From the NCBI RefSeq assembly GCF_002778315.1, contig NZ_NESA01000010.1, positions 62,001 through 126,000 of the forward strand: 64,000 nucleotides of DNA. Direction: 5' to 3'. The translations under genes and the position numbers were made by a program. Positions within the stretch are counted from its first letter, which is position 1, and each line of letters opens with the position of its first letter. Source of the DNA: Limnohabitans sp. JirII-31. GTDB lineage: Bacteria > Pseudomonadota > Gammaproteobacteria > Burkholderiales > Burkholderiaceae_C. The notes beneath the pieces are model-generated. The model worked only from the letters and a program-made list of their open reading frames with translations, had not been told where the DNA came from and made no database searches. Below are positions 19,093 through 28,675 of the stretch, piece after piece.

Positions 19093-19185
19093 GTGTGATC
19101 AGGGTAAGCTATAGCCCGCCTACGTGATGACCGTAGCCTTTTTAGAGCGTGTGTCATTTACGATGACTTTTATTTAGGAGACCTC

Positions 19186-20172
19186 ATGAAAAAACTGTTT
19201 TCACTCAGCCTGTTGGCGTTGGCCGCACTGACCGGAGGTGCGCAAGCCGCCGACTTCCCCATCAAGGACAAGCCCATCACCATCATCGTGCCCTTTGCCG
19301 CTGGTGGACCCACAGACCGTGTGGCGCGCGACTTGGCCGAATCCATGCGCAAGCCCTTGGGCGGCGTGGTCGTACTGATTGACAACGCAGCCGGGGCGGG
19401 TGGCACGATTGCTTCGAACAAAGTTGCCAAGGCAGTGCCCGATGGTCACACCTTGTTCTTGCATCACATTGGCATGGCCACGTCGCCTGCGCTGTACCGC
19501 AAGTTGCCTTATGACACCTTGGAAGATTTTGAGTATTTGGGCATGGTCAACGAAGTGCCCATGACCTTGATCGCACGCCCCAATATCCCTGCCAACAACT
19601 TCAAAGAGTTGTCGGCTTGGATTGCCCAAAACAAAGGCAACGTCAACTTGGGCAATGCAGGTTTGGGTGCTGCGTCCCACCTGTGCGGTTTGTTGTTCCA
19701 AAGCGCCATGAAGATCGACATGACCACGGTGCCCTACAAAGGCACGGCGCCTGCCATGACCGATCTGATGGGCGGTCAAATCGATTTGCTGTGCGACCAA
19801 ACCACCAACACCACCAGCCAGATCGAAGGCAAGAAAGTCAAAGCCTTTGCGGTGACCACCACCAAGCGTTTGACCACACCGGCTCTGAAAGACTTGCCCA
19901 CCTTGCAAGAGGCTGGCTTGAAAGATTTTGAAGTCACCATTTGGCACGGTTTGTACGCACCCAAAGGCACGCCTGCGGATGTGCTCACCAAAATCAACAA
20001 TGCCCTCAAGGTGGCGCTCAAAGACCCAGAGTTCATCAAGAAGGAAGAAGCTTTGGGTGCTGTGGTGGTGAATGACAAGCGCGTCTCCCCCGCTGAACAC
20101 AAAAAGTTTGTCGCTGCTGAAATTGCCAAGTGGGGTCCGATCATCAAGGCCGCTGGCATCTACGCCGACTGA
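19186..20172 (+). CDS. Bug family (tripartite tricarboxylate transporter) periplasmic receptor, first copy
   Basis: 328 residues with a signal peptide (MKKLFSLSLLALAALTGGAQA, cleaved before ADFP). The family motifs are KPITIIVPFAAGGPTD, the ligand-loop PVxK-like region, LPYDTLEDFEYLGM and VPYKGTAPAMTDLMGGQID. Bug receptors bind carboxylates or amides in the periplasm; many have no dedicated membrane partner nearby, and none is seen here. The start follows TTTAGGAGACCTC. A UUCG-loop terminator closes the gene, so it is transcribed apart from the second Bug gene. Confidence 0.93.
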   Translation: MKKLFSLSLLALAALTGGAQAADFPIKDKPITIIVPFAAGGPTDRVARDLAESMRKPLGGVVVLIDNAAGAGGTIASNKVAKAVPDGHTLFLHHIGMATSPALYRKLPYDTLEDFEYLGMVNEVPMTLIARPNIPANNFKELSAWIAQNKGNVNLGNAGLGAASHLCGLLFQSAMKIDMTTVPYKGTAPAMTDLMGGQIDLLCDQTTNTTSQIEGKKVKAFAVTTTKRLTTPALKDLPTLQEAGLKDFEVTIWHGLYAPKGTPADVLTKINNALKVALKDPEFIKKEEALGAVVVNDKRVSPAEHKKFVAAEIAKWGPIIKAAGIYAD

Positions 20173-20187
20173 TGAACACACCCGGAC

Positions 20188-20212
20188 AAGCCACCTTCGG
20201 GTGGCTTTTTTA
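20188..20212 (+). terminator. Rho-independent terminator with UUCG tetraloop
   Basis: AGCCACC at 20189-20195 pairs with GGTGGCT at 20200-20206 around a TTCG loop, followed by a T-run to 20211. It ends the first Bug receptor transcript 47 bp before the second. Confidence 0.93.
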
Positions 20213-20258
20213 TTCGACCTAGGCCGCAGCGCCTGGGCTATTCGATGAGGAGACCGAC

Positions 20259-21269
20259 ATGATGATTCGTCGCACCGTTTTCAAAACCGCCGCGCAAGTG
20301 GCTCTGTTGGCCGTTGCTGCCGTGTGTGGTTTGCACGCCAGCGCCCAAAGCTGGCCCACCAAGCCTGTGCGCATCGTGGTGCCGTTTGCACCGGGTGGCA
20401 CCACCGACATCTTGGCGCGCGCCGTCGCGCCTGAGCTGACCAAGGCCTTTGGCCAGCCCTTCTTTGTGGACAACAAAGGAGGCGCTGGGGGCAACCTGGG
20501 GGCCGAAATCGTGGCCAAGTCCCCGGCAGATGGTTACACCTTGCTCATGGGCACGGTGGGCACGCACGGCATCAACCGCGCCTTGTACGACAAACTGCCC
20601 TACGACCCGATCAAAGACTTTGTGCCCATCACCTTGGTGGCGGGCGTGCCCAACGTGATGGTGGTCAATGCCGAGCGCGCCAAAGAGCGCAACATCCACA
20701 CCGTGGCCGATTTCCTGGCCTATGCCAAAGCCCATCCGGCACAACTGAACATGGCCTCCAGCGGCAACGGAACCTCGATCCACCTGGCGGGTGAGTTGTT
20801 CAAGAGCATGAGTGGCACCTTCATGGTCCACTTTCCCTACCGTGGCTCTGGCCCGGCCTTGCTCGATCTGGTGGGGGGCTCGACCGATGTGATGTTTGAC
20901 AATTTGCCATCGTCGATGCCGCTCATCAAAGCAGGCAAGCTCAAGGCCTTGGGCGTGACCAGCGCCCAGCGCTCTGCCGCCTTGCCCGATGTGCCAACGG
21001 TGGAGCAAGCGGGCGGCCCGAGCCTGAAAGGCTACGAGGCCAGTTCGTGGTTTGGTTTGTTGGCTCCTGCTGGCACGCCAGTGGACGTGGTCAACCGCAT
21101 CCAGCAAGAAGTCACCAAGTCGTTGAGCACACCAGCGATCAAAGAAAAACTGTTGGCCCAAGGGGCTATTCCTGGTGGCAACACATCGGCCGAGTTCGCC
21201 AAGTTCATTGACGGCGAACACAAAAAATGGGCTCAGGTGGTCAAGGCCTCTGGCGCCAAAGTGGACTGA
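20259..21269 (+). CDS. Bug family periplasmic receptor, second copy
   Basis: 336 residues with a signal peptide ending LHASAQS or nearby (about residue 30). Motifs are [57 protein letters not shown] and the ligand-pocket region [19 protein letters not shown]. It is clearly a paralogue of the preceding receptor but not a recent copy, since identity is confined to family motifs. The start has AGGAGA 10 bp upstream. The ligand is unknown. Confidence 0.93.
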   Translation: MMIRRTVFKTAAQVALLAVAAVCGLHASAQSWPTKPVRIVVPFAPGGTTDILARAVAPELTKAFGQPFFVDNKGGAGGNLGAEIVAKSPADGYTLLMGTVGTHGINRALYDKLPYDPIKDFVPITLVAGVPNVMVVNAERAKERNIHTVADFLAYAKAHPAQLNMASSGNGTSIHLAGELFKSMSGTFMVHFPYRGSGPALLDLVGGSTDVMFDNLPSSMPLIKAGKLKALGVTSAQRSAALPDVPTVEQAGGPSLKGYEASSWFGLLAPAGTPVDVVNRIQQEVTKSLSTPAIKEKLLAQGAIPGGNTSAEFAKFIDGEHKKWAQVVKASGAKVD

Positions 21270-21278
21270 TGCACCGGT

Positions 21279-21303
21279 GTTGCGTCGGTGATGCCGACGC
21301 AAC
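21279..21303. terminator. Stem-loop between convergent genes
   Basis: GTTGCGTCGG at 21279-21288 and CCGACGCAAC at 21294-21303 form a perfect 10-bp stem with a 5-nt loop. It lies between the end of the second Bug gene (plus) and the end of the kinase-Usp gene (minus). There is no T-run on either strand, so it could act as a bidirectional barrier or messenger 3' end rather than a classic intrinsic terminator. Confidence 0.55.
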
Positions 21304-21317
21304 GCGTGCACAGAGGT

Positions 21318-22769
21318 TTATCCGGCTTGTTCGGGCAAGGCCTCGAAGGCAGAGAACGGCAGGCTTTGCTTGACCAAAATCACGGTGCAAGGCGCGTCCA
21401 TCGCCACCTTGATAGGCACGGTGGCGACGAAGCGTTGCATTTGCAAACCGTGGGTGGCTGCCCCCATCACAATCATGCTCACTTGGTTGCCTTCGGCGTA
21501 GCGCACCAAGGCATTGGCCACATCGCTTGCTTCTAGCACGTGGTAAGAGGTTTGGTGGCCTTCCAAATTCAGTGGTTGTGCCCACTGCCGCAGCAGGGTC
21601 AGGTATTGGCGGTGCAGCGAGGTTTCGCTGCTGGCGCTCTCGGTGCTGCTGGTTTGGTTGGGCGAAATCACCGTCACCACCGCCAACCTTGCACCCGGGC
21701 GCAAACCCAATGAACGTGCCACCGCTTGCCGCAACGAATACAGCGTGGCGTCGCTCGCCTCGTGGTGTGGCACGGCCACCATCAAAATTGGCACCTCTTC
21801 AATTTGCTGCGACGGCAAGGGGCTGGGCTGGTACTGCATGCCCGCGGCGCGCACCCACCGTTTGAGGTGGGTGAAGAACGAGGTGCCTTTGAGTTGTTGG
21901 CCGCGTGCGGTGATCTTGACGTGTTCAGGGTTCTCCAAATCAAACGCCAAATGCGACGCCGATGGGTAGCGTTGCGCCGCCACGGGCTCCAAGCAGCGCA
22001 GCACCACCTCTTGCAACCACGCTGGCGTTTCGGGTCGCAAGCGGCGTGGTGGCGCTGGGTCCATCCACAAACGCTGACGCATGCCGCCGTCTGTGGCCGG
22101 GTTGCCAAACGGCAGCTCGCCGGTCGCCAGTTCGTAGAGCATCACGCCAATGGCAAAAATGTCACTGCGTGGGTCGCCGCGCACCCCCACCACTTGCTCT
22201 GGCGCAATCCAGGCGGGCGAGCCCACGGCCTTGCGCAGCTCTTCGGCCAACAAGTCGGGGTAGTGCGCGTGGCAGGACAAACCGAAGTCCAGCAACACGG
22301 CGTGGCCGTCGGGGTGCATCAGCACATTGGCGGGTTTGAGGTCGAGGTGGCAGGCGTTTTGTTGGTGCAAGCTGTGGGCAGCGCGTGCCACGGCAGCACC
22401 CAGTTGGGCGATCTCTTGGGGGGATGGGCGGGTGCGCTGCTCGGTGTGTGCATCAAGCAGGTGCTGCAAGGTTTGCCCCGGCACATGCTCCATCACCAAG
22501 TAGGGCAGCGTCACCAAATCGCCTGCGGCGACAAAACGTGGCACATGGCGGCCATGCAGCACTTGCAAGAGTTGATGTTCTACCTCAAAGCCCACAATGT
22601 TCTCGGCGCCATCGCCTGCTGTCATGCGCGGCACCTTCATCACCATGGGGAACGGGGCCGGGCGCTGGTCGGCGTAGCGCACCTCATAGATGTGAGCCAT
22701 GCCACCGGCGTGCAAGCAATTGCCAATGCAAAAGCCGTCCAACTCAGTGCCTGGCTCAAGACGCTTCAT
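21318..22769 (-). CDS. Serine/threonine protein kinase fused to a universal stress protein domain
   Basis: 483 residues, two domains. The kinase occupies about 1-285: glycine loop HAGGMAHIYEV (20-30), ATP lysine 45 in VMKVP, catalytic loop HLDLKPANVLM (141-151, Asp143), DFGLS at 161-165 and the APE-like WIAPEQVVG. A linker (about 290-325) leads to a UspA domain at about 327-468, with MGAATHG (435-441) and a C-terminal strand CTVILVK. No membrane segment is visible. The active-site residues are all present, so it should be catalytic. The start overlaps the phosphoesterase stop by 4 bp on the same strand, so both are translated together. Confidence 0.92.
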   Translation of the reverse strand: MKRLEPGTELDGFCIGNCLHAGGMAHIYEVRYADQRPAPFPMVMKVPRMTAGDGAENIVGFEVEHQLLQVLHGRHVPRFVAAGDLVTLPYLVMEHVPGQTLQHLLDAHTEQRTRPSPQEIAQLGAAVARAAHSLHQQNACHLDLKPANVLMHPDGHAVLLDFGLSCHAHYPDLLAEELRKAVGSPAWIAPEQVVGVRGDPRSDIFAIGVMLYELATGELPFGNPATDGGMRQRLWMDPAPPRRLRPETPAWLQEVVLRCLEPVAAQRYPSASHLAFDLENPEHVKITARGQQLKGTSFFTHLKRWVRAAGMQYQPSPLPSQQIEEVPILMVAVPHHEASDATLYSLRQAVARSLGLRPGARLAVVTVISPNQTSSTESASSETSLHRQYLTLLRQWAQPLNLEGHQTSYHVLEASDVANALVRYAEGNQVSMIVMGAATHGLQMQRFVATVPIKVAMDAPCTVILVKQSLPFSAFEALPEQAG

Positions 22770-23530
22770 CGGCCAGTCTCCAGCCTCTCGGCAAAAAACT
22801 CAGGCAAGCCTGCTTCACGCACGCAACGCGCAGCGGCCATGTGGTCGTAGGCCACGCGGTGAAACGTCAGCTTGGCTGCGCTGCTGTCAAACAAGGCGTA
22901 CATGGCGCGCGGGTTGCCATCACGCGGCTGGCCCACCGAGCCTACGGTGGCAATCCAGTGGCGGTGTTTCGGGGTCGGAATGGCCACACCCGGTGAGGGC
23001 TCAAAGCGCATCAGCTGCCGCCCTGTGCCCCGGTAAAACAAGGACTGGTGGTGCACATGACCCCCAAACACATAACGCACAGCGGGGTCTTGTATGGCCG
23101 CATCCAAACTCAGGCTGGCCGTGCGCTCGTCTTCTACATAGCGCCACCGCTCGGGGGCATCGGCACTGGCGTGCACCAACAGCACGCTGTCCTCACAGGC
23201 GGTGAGGGGCAAAATTTCCAACCAAAAGCGTTGTGCCGGCGACAGCTGGTCATGCGTCCATTGCGCGGTTTGCCCCCCCAACGACAAGCTGGCACTGGCG
23301 TCGTTGACGCTGTGGGTTTGCACCAGCTCTTCGTGGTTGCCACGCAGCACAATGCCGCCCTGCGCTTGAATGTCTTGGCAGCGTGTCACCACCTCTGCCG
23401 GAAACGCGCCGTAACCCACCAAGTCGCCCAGCACGGCAATGCGCTCTGCGCCCTGTGCTTTGGCATGCGCCAAGCACGCCTCGAACGCGTGCAAGTTGCC
23501 ATGGATGTCAGACAGCAGGGCGTACTTCAT
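22766..23530 (-). CDS. Metallophosphoesterase (calcineurin-like)
   Basis: 254 residues. Metal-binding motifs run in order: LLSDIHGNLHA at the N-terminus (DxH), AVLGDLVGYG (GDxxG), LRGNHEEL (GNHE) and FGGHVHH (GHxH). The fold covers cyclic nucleotide phosphodiesterases, Ap4A hydrolases and protein phosphatases. It overlaps the kinase-Usp gene by 4 bp and is transcribed first. One reading is that it reverses the kinase action, as PPP-type phosphatases do; equally it may act on a nucleotide sensed by the Usp domain. The context is seen; the role is inferred. Confidence 0.88.
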   Translation of the reverse strand: MKYALLSDIHGNLHAFEACLAHAKAQGAERIAVLGDLVGYGAFPAEVVTRCQDIQAQGGIVLRGNHEELVQTHSVNDASASLSLGGQTAQWTHDQLSPAQRFWLEILPLTACEDSVLLVHASADAPERWRYVEDERTASLSLDAAIQDPAVRYVFGGHVHHQSLFYRGTGRQLMRFEPSPGVAIPTPKHRHWIATVGSVGQPRDGNPRAMYALFDSSAAKLTFHRVAYDHMAAARCVREAGLPEFFAERLETGR

Positions 23531-23547
23531 GGCGCAGCCTCAGTCGC

Positions 23548-24396
23548 TCAGTACACGTACACGCCGCGTCCCGTCTTGCGGCCCAGGTGCCCCGCCGCCA
23601 CCATTTCTTTGAGCAGTGGGCAAGGGCGGTATTTGCTGTCACCAAACTCGTTCAAATAGACCTCCATCACGGCCAAGCACACGTCCAGGCCAATCATGTC
23701 AGCCAAAGCCAGCGGACCAATCGGTTGGTTGCAACCGAGCTTCATGCCCGCGTCAATGTCTTCGGGCGTGGCCAAGCCTTCGGCCAGCACAAACAGGGCT
23801 TCGTTGATCATGGGCACCAAGATGCGGTTGACCACAAAGCCGGGGGCGTTCTTCACGGTGATGGGGCTCTTGCCCAGTCGGGTGGCCAGGTCGTGCACGG
23901 CATCATGGGTGGCGTCGCTGGTTTGCAAACCACGGATGATTTCGACCAAGGCCATCATGGGCACGGGGTTGAAAAAGTGCATGCCAATGAAGCGGTCGGC
24001 GCGTTGTGTCACCGCGGCCAGTTTGGTGATCGAGATCGACGAGGTGTTCGATGCCACGATCACCTCGGCTCCGAGCAGCGCATCGACTTGCTTCAAGATC
24101 TTGACTTTGAGTTCGTAGTTCTCGGTGGCCGCTTCGATCACCAGTTGTGCGGTTTTGAGGTCGTCGTAGTTTGTGCTGCCTTGGATGCGTGACAAGGCGG
24201 CTGCCTTGTCGGCCTCGGTGATTTTTTCTTTCTTGATCAGGCGGTCCAAACTGCCCGCGACGGTGGCGATGCCTTTGGCCACCGAGGCCTCTGAGATGTC
24301 GACCATGACCACGTTCACGCCTGAGACGGCGCATGCCTGTGCGATGCCATTGCCCATGGTGCCCGCACCAATGATGCCTACGGTTTGAATGCTCAT
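23548..24396 (-). CDS. 3-hydroxybutyryl-CoA dehydrogenase
   Basis: 282 residues, typical length. The NAD-binding motif GIIGAGTMGNGIAQA is at 7-21. The catalytic region includes ASNTSSISI and the conserved HFFNPVPMM (His of the His-Glu pair). The C-terminal dimer domain has KNAPGFVVNRIL, DAGMKLGCNQPIGPLALAD and GRKTGRGVYVY. It oxidises (S)-3-hydroxyacyl-CoA to the 3-oxo form with NAD, in fatty acid or butanoate metabolism, and may feed PHA metabolism in this organism. It is followed on the same strand 17 bp later by the phosphoesterase and kinase genes. Confidence 0.95.
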   Translation of the reverse strand: MSIQTVGIIGAGTMGNGIAQACAVSGVNVVMVDISEASVAKGIATVAGSLDRLIKKEKITEADKAAALSRIQGSTNYDDLKTAQLVIEAATENYELKVKILKQVDALLGAEVIVASNTSSISITKLAAVTQRADRFIGMHFFNPVPMMALVEIIRGLQTSDATHDAVHDLATRLGKSPITVKNAPGFVVNRILVPMINEALFVLAEGLATPEDIDAGMKLGCNQPIGPLALADMIGLDVCLAVMEVYLNEFGDSKYRPCPLLKEMVAAGHLGRKTGRGVYVY

Positions 24397-24469
24397 TGAA
24401 ATTTCCCTTGTTGCTTGGATGGAATAGAAGAATATTAGCGGGTGAAGGGTTGCGATTGGCTGACTTGGC

Positions 24470-25243
24470 TCAAGCCTTGAAGCGCTTTTGCGTCAGGTGC
24501 AGCGCTATGCGCCAGGCCACCACGGTGTACAGCGCCAACACGCCCAAATGCAACAGGGGTTGCGCGGGCCATTGGTCTAAGAACAACGGGCGCACCAAGG
24601 CAATGGCTTGGGTCAGGGGCAGCCAGGCGGACACCTCGCGCACCAGATCCGGCAACTGGTCGCGCGGAAAGAACACGCCGCTCAAGAACATCATGGGCGT
24701 GAGGAACAAGGTGAAGTAGTAGGTGAAAAAGTCATAGCCCTTGGCCAGCGCATTGAAGATCAGCGCAATGCAACTGAAGGTGATGCCCACGCACAAGAGG
24801 ATGGGCCAAGCCGCCAGCAGCTTCCAGCTGTGGGTGATGCCCAGACCCATCATCACGCCCAAGATGGCGGTGATGGTGAACAAAGCCTTGAACGCAGCCC
24901 ACAGCATTTCGGCCAGCAGCACATCGTCCAAGCGCATGGGAGCGTTCAAGATGCCGTCCCAGGTCTTTTGTACATGCATGCGCGAGAAGGCGGAGTACAG
25001 CGCTTCAAACGTGGCCGCGTTCATGGCGCTCATGCAAATCGAGCCGCTGGCTAAAAACAAAATGTAGGGTACGCGTTGGCCGTCCAAATTGACTTCACCT
25101 ACCAATGCGCCCATGCCGTAACCAAAGGCCACCAGCCACATCAAGGGTTCGGCGATGTTGGCCACCAGGCTGGGAATGGCAAGCTTGCGCCACACCAATA
25201 AATTGCGCAAAAACACGGGCCAAAAACGAAAGTAGGTGTGCAT
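24470..25243 (-). CDS. ABC-2 type transporter permease (NodJ-like)
   Basis: 257 residues with about six membrane segments. Typical NodJ/ABC-2 motifs include the N-terminal amphipathic FRFWPVFLRNLLVWRK and the C-terminal FLSGVFFPRDQLPDLVR (the ABC-2 signature). It pairs with the ATPase gene 4 bp upstream to form an export-type transporter. NodIJ in rhizobia export lipochitin oligosaccharides; non-symbiotic Burkholderiales carry this ancestral form with unknown cargo. Confidence 0.88.
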   Translation of the reverse strand: MHTYFRFWPVFLRNLLVWRKLAIPSLVANIAEPLMWLVAFGYGMGALVGEVNLDGQRVPYILFLASGSICMSAMNAATFEALYSAFSRMHVQKTWDGILNAPMRLDDVLLAEMLWAAFKALFTITAILGVMMGLGITHSWKLLAAWPILLCVGITFSCIALIFNALAKGYDFFTYYFTLFLTPMMFLSGVFFPRDQLPDLVREVSAWLPLTQAIALVRPLFLDQWPAQPLLHLGVLALYTVVAWRIALHLTQKRFKA

Positions 25244-25247
25244 GGTG

Positions 25248-26168
25248 TCAGCCCTCTTCCCGGATCTGGCGCCCGGTTAATTTCAAAAACAAATCTTCTA
25301 AATTGGCCGGTCGGTGCAGGGTGCGCAGACCGCTGTGTGTGGCCAAGGCCTGCAACAAGGGGCCTGCTTGGTGGGTGTAAAAAAACACGGTCTCGCCGCT
25401 GGTCTCGACCCGTTGTGCCAAGTCTTTGAGCGGGCTGTGCACCAAGCCCAAGGCGCCATTGCCGTACACCTCCACCACATCAGGTTCTAGGTGTTGGGCA
25501 ATCAAATCGCGTGGTGCGCCTTCGGCAATTTTTTTGCCGTGGTCGAGCACCAGCAGCCGATGACACAAGCGTTCGGCTTCGTCCATGAAGTGGGTGGTCA
25601 GCAGAATCGACTTGCCTTGTTGCAACAGTTGCTGCAAACGCTCCCACATCAGGTGGCGCGCTTGGGGGTCGAGGCCAGTGGTGGGCTCGTCGAGCAGTAG
25701 CAAGTCAGGGTTGTTGATGAGGGCGCGCGCCAGACTTAGGCGTCGCTTCATGCCCCCTGACAACTCGCCTGGCTTGGCATCGGCTTTGTGGGTCAAGGCG
25801 GCAAAGCGCAGCAACTCAGGAATGCGCGCCTGAATGTCAGCTTTCTTCAAACCAAAGTAACGGCCAAACACCATCAGGTTTTCGGCGCAGGTGAAATCTG
25901 GGTCGAGGGTGTCAAACTGACTCACCACGCCCAGGCGGGCCTTGATGGCCAAGTCATGCTCAGGCATGGCCAGACCAAATGCGTTCACGCTGCCGCTGTC
26001 CGGTGTGGCCAGCCCCAAGCACATGCGCAGTGTGGTGGTTTTGCCTGCCCCGTTGGGGCCAATCACGCCGAGGCATTCGCCGGGGGCGATGCGAAACGAC
26101 ACATCGTTGACCACGGTGTTGTCGCCGTAGCGTTTCATCAAGTGCTGACATTCAAACAGAGGTTTCAT
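25248..26168 (-). CDS. ABC transporter ATP-binding protein (NodI-like)
   Basis: 306 residues from the ATG at 26168, the length of NodI. Walker [11 protein letters not shown] lies near residue 40, the signature is [17 protein letters not shown], Walker B is [14 protein letters not shown], and the switch is [13 protein letters not shown]. The long C-terminal domain (after about 220) with [17 protein letters not shown] is typical of NodI/DrrA-type ATPases. An in-frame opening 24 codons upstream was rejected because the family begins near [15 protein letters not shown]. It is divergent from psd across 86 bp. Confidence 0.9.
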   Translation of the reverse strand: MKPLFECQHLMKRYGDNTVVNDVSFRIAPGECLGVIGPNGAGKTTTLRMCLGLATPDSGSVNAFGLAMPEHDLAIKARLGVVSQFDTLDPDFTCAENLMVFGRYFGLKKADIQARIPELLRFAALTHKADAKPGELSGGMKRRLSLARALINNPDLLLLDEPTTGLDPQARHLMWERLQQLLQQGKSILLTTHFMDEAERLCHRLLVLDHGKKIAEGAPRDLIAQHLEPDVVEVYGNGALGLVHSPLKDLAQRVETSGETVFFYTHQAGPLLQALATHSGLRTLHRPANLEDLFLKLTGRQIREEG

Positions 26169-26254
26169 GACAAACATTGTGCCGTGCATGGTGGCACTTT
26201 CAGGTGCTTGGCTGCTTTTCAGAGCCGTCTTGGCCGCCACCTAAAATCCGAACG

Positions 26255-27124
26255 ATGAACGAAACCCTCACCGTGCTCTTGCAGTACCTGCTGCCCAAAC
26301 AAGCCTTGACCGTGTTTGCGGGCACTGTGGCCCGTGCCCAAGGCGGACGTTTCACCCACGCTTTGATTCGTTGGTTTGTGCGGCGCTACCACGTCAACAT
26401 GGACGAGGCTGCACAGCCCGACATCACGCACTACGCCAGCTTCAACGATTTCTTCACCCGCGCCCTGAAACCCGGCGCTCGCCCTTTGGCCAACGCAGAC
26501 TTCGTGTGTCCCGTGGATGGCGCCATCAGCCAGCTCGGGCACATCGAGGGCGACCAAATTTTTCAAGCCAAGGGGCATCACTACAGCACCCAGGCTTTGG
26601 TGGGGGGCGACGCAGCATTGGCCGCGCAGTTTGCGGATGGCGAGTTCGCCACCATCTACCTCAGCCCCAAGGACTACCACCGCATCCACATGCCCAGTGC
26701 AGGGCGCTTGCGCCGCATGATCCATGTGCCGGGCGATTTGTTCTCGGTCAACCCGGCCACCGCACGCGGTGTGCCTGGCTTGTTCGCACGCAACGAGCGC
26801 GTGGTGTGTGTGTTTGACATGCCGGCTGCCCTGGGTGCCAAGCCACAGCAGTATGTGTTGGTACTGGTAGGAGCCACCATCGTGGGCAGCATGGCCACGC
26901 CTTGGCATGGGGTGGTCAACCCGCCACGCTCAGGCAAAGTCCGCGATTGGAGCTACAACGACCAAGACATCCACTTGCGTCAAGGCGAAGAAATGGGCCG
27001 CTTTTTGTTAGGCTCCACCGTTGTCTTGCTCTGGCCCAAGAACACCATGGCGCTCAACCCCGACTGGCAAGCTGCACGCCCTGTGCGTTTGGGCGAGAAG
27101 ATGGGCGACGCGGCCGCTTATTGA
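26255..27124 (+). CDS. psd: Phosphatidylserine decarboxylase proenzyme
   Basis: 289 residues. It converts phosphatidylserine to phosphatidylethanolamine at the inner membrane. The self-cleavage motif LGST is at 252-255, so serine 254 would become the pyruvoyl group of the alpha chain. Asp88 (CPVDGAIS) and His144 (SPKDYHRIHMP) are the other conserved catalytic residues. The ATG at 26255 is favoured over an upstream in-frame start at 26177 because MNETLTVLLQYLLPKQALT matches the family N-terminus. Its last 7 bp overlap the 3' end of amn on the other strand. Confidence 0.96.
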   Translation: MNETLTVLLQYLLPKQALTVFAGTVARAQGGRFTHALIRWFVRRYHVNMDEAAQPDITHYASFNDFFTRALKPGARPLANADFVCPVDGAISQLGHIEGDQIFQAKGHHYSTQALVGGDAALAAQFADGEFATIYLSPKDYHRIHMPSAGRLRRMIHVPGDLFSVNPATARGVPGLFARNERVVCVFDMPAALGAKPQQYVLVLVGATIVGSMATPWHGVVNPPRSGKVRDWSYNDQDIHLRQGEEMGRFLLGSTVVLLWPKNTMALNPDWQAARPVRLGEKMGDAAAY

Positions 27125-28611
27125 AACGCCACTTCTGCAAAGCTGCGCAACTTGCGGCTGTGCAGTTGTGCCGGGCCTTGCTCGCGCAGCAGCTCAATGG
27201 CGCGCATGCCAATGCGCAGGTGCTGGTCCACACGCTCGCGGTAAAAGTGGTTGGCCATACCGGGTAGCTTGATCTCGCCGTGCAAGGGCTTGTCACTCAC
27301 GCACAGCAGCGTGCCGTAGGGCACCCGAAACCTGAAACCATTGGCGGCAATGGTGGCGCTTTCCATGTCCAGCGCCACAGCGCGGCTTTGGCTGAAGCGC
27401 CGCTGGGGCGTGTTGTTGGGCAGCAGCTCCCAGTTGCGGTTGTCGGTGCTTGCCACCGTGCCGGTGCGCATGATGCGTTTGAGTTCTGCACCTTGGCACT
27501 GCGTGACATCGGCCACGGCGCGCTCCAGCGCGACTTGAATCTCGGCCAGCGCAGGAATGGGCACCCACAGGGGCAGCTCTTCGTCCAGCACATGGTCTTC
27601 ACGCACATAGCCGTGGGCCAACACGTAGTCGCCCAACTGTTGTGTGTTGCGCAGGCCCGCGCAGTGGCCCAACATCAGCCACGCATGGGGGCGCAGCACG
27701 GCAATGTGGTCGGTGATGTTTTTGGCGTTGGCAGGCCCCACCCCAATGTTGACCATGGTGATGCCCGCGTGGCCTGGGCGCACCAAGTGGTAAGCCGGCA
27801 TTTGCGGCAAGCGCGGGGGAACTTTGCCGAGTGCATCGTTCGCTTCGACAGACATACCCACACGCCGTGTCACCACATTGCCGGGTTCCACAAAGGCCAC
27901 GTAGTCGCTGTTGGGGTCTTGCATGGCGGCGTGACCCAGGCGCACAAATTCGTCAATGTAAAACTGGTAGTTGGTGAACAGCACGTAGTTTTGAAAGTGC
28001 TCGGGGCTGGTGCCGCTGTAGTGGCGCAGGCGTTGCAGCGAATAGTCCATGCGTGCTGCGGTGAACAAGGCCAGGGGCTGGTGCTCGCCCGCAGCGGCTT
28101 CAAACGTGCCGTTGGCAATGCCGTCGTCCATGGCGGTGAGGTCGGGCAAGTCAAACACCTCGCGCATTTGCTGGCGCCGTTCAGCACTCATCTCACCTTC
28201 GATGTGGTCATTCTCAGCAAACGAAAAATGCACGGGGATTGGCTGGTGGCTCACCCCCACTTCCAAGGGCACATCGTGGTTTTGCAACAGCAAGCGAAAC
28301 TGTTCGCGGTAATAGTCGGCAAACAAATCAGGTCGCGTCAGCGTGGTTTCGTAGCGTCCTGGTTCGGCCACAAAGCCGTAACTCAGATGGGCACTGTCAC
28401 TGCCTTTTTTCAAGGCGCCTTGTTGGGTGTGGATGCGCACAAACGGGTAATAGGCGCGCACCCGCTGTGGGAAATCTTGGCCTGCCACGAACTGCTTCAT
28501 GGCCAAACGCAAATGGTCTAGGCTGGTTTGGTACAGCGCTTGCACTTGTGCCAGTGCGCTGTCGGCGTCGGTGTGACGGGTGGGGGCGATGAAAGGGGGG
28601 CGAATGCTCAT
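27118..28611 (-). CDS. amn: AMP nucleosidase
   Basis: 497 residues, close to the E. coli enzyme. It splits AMP into adenine and ribose 5-phosphate, regulating adenylate pools. An N-terminal AMP nucleosidase-specific domain (about 1-190, with YYPFVRIHTQQGA) is followed by a nucleoside phosphorylase-type catalytic domain with TMVNIGVGPANAKNITDHIA, MLGHCAGLRNTQQLGDYVLA and the ribose-site VALDMESATIAANGF. It is convergent with psd, with a 7-bp tail overlap. No regulatory site was recognised in the 64 bp upstream. Confidence 0.95.
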   Translation of the reverse strand: MSIRPPFIAPTRHTDADSALAQVQALYQTSLDHLRLAMKQFVAGQDFPQRVRAYYPFVRIHTQQGALKKGSDSAHLSYGFVAEPGRYETTLTRPDLFADYYREQFRLLLQNHDVPLEVGVSHQPIPVHFSFAENDHIEGEMSAERRQQMREVFDLPDLTAMDDGIANGTFEAAAGEHQPLALFTAARMDYSLQRLRHYSGTSPEHFQNYVLFTNYQFYIDEFVRLGHAAMQDPNSDYVAFVEPGNVVTRRVGMSVEANDALGKVPPRLPQMPAYHLVRPGHAGITMVNIGVGPANAKNITDHIAVLRPHAWLMLGHCAGLRNTQQLGDYVLAHGYVREDHVLDEELPLWVPIPALAEIQVALERAVADVTQCQGAELKRIMRTGTVASTDNRNWELLPNNTPQRRFSQSRAVALDMESATIAANGFRFRVPYGTLLCVSDKPLHGEIKLPGMANHFYRERVDQHLRIGMRAIELLREQGPAQLHSRKLRSFAEVAFQ

Positions 28612-28675
28612 GCTCTGATGTTAAAGCTGACATGTGACGACATCGTGGACGACAAGCCGTTTGGCGTGAAGTTGC

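Noticed and set aside
19093-19185. Terminator between the PaaK-like ligase and the first Bug receptor
   Set aside because: CTACG and CGTAG near 19120-19136 can pair for only five bases before a short T-run; too weak to annotate.
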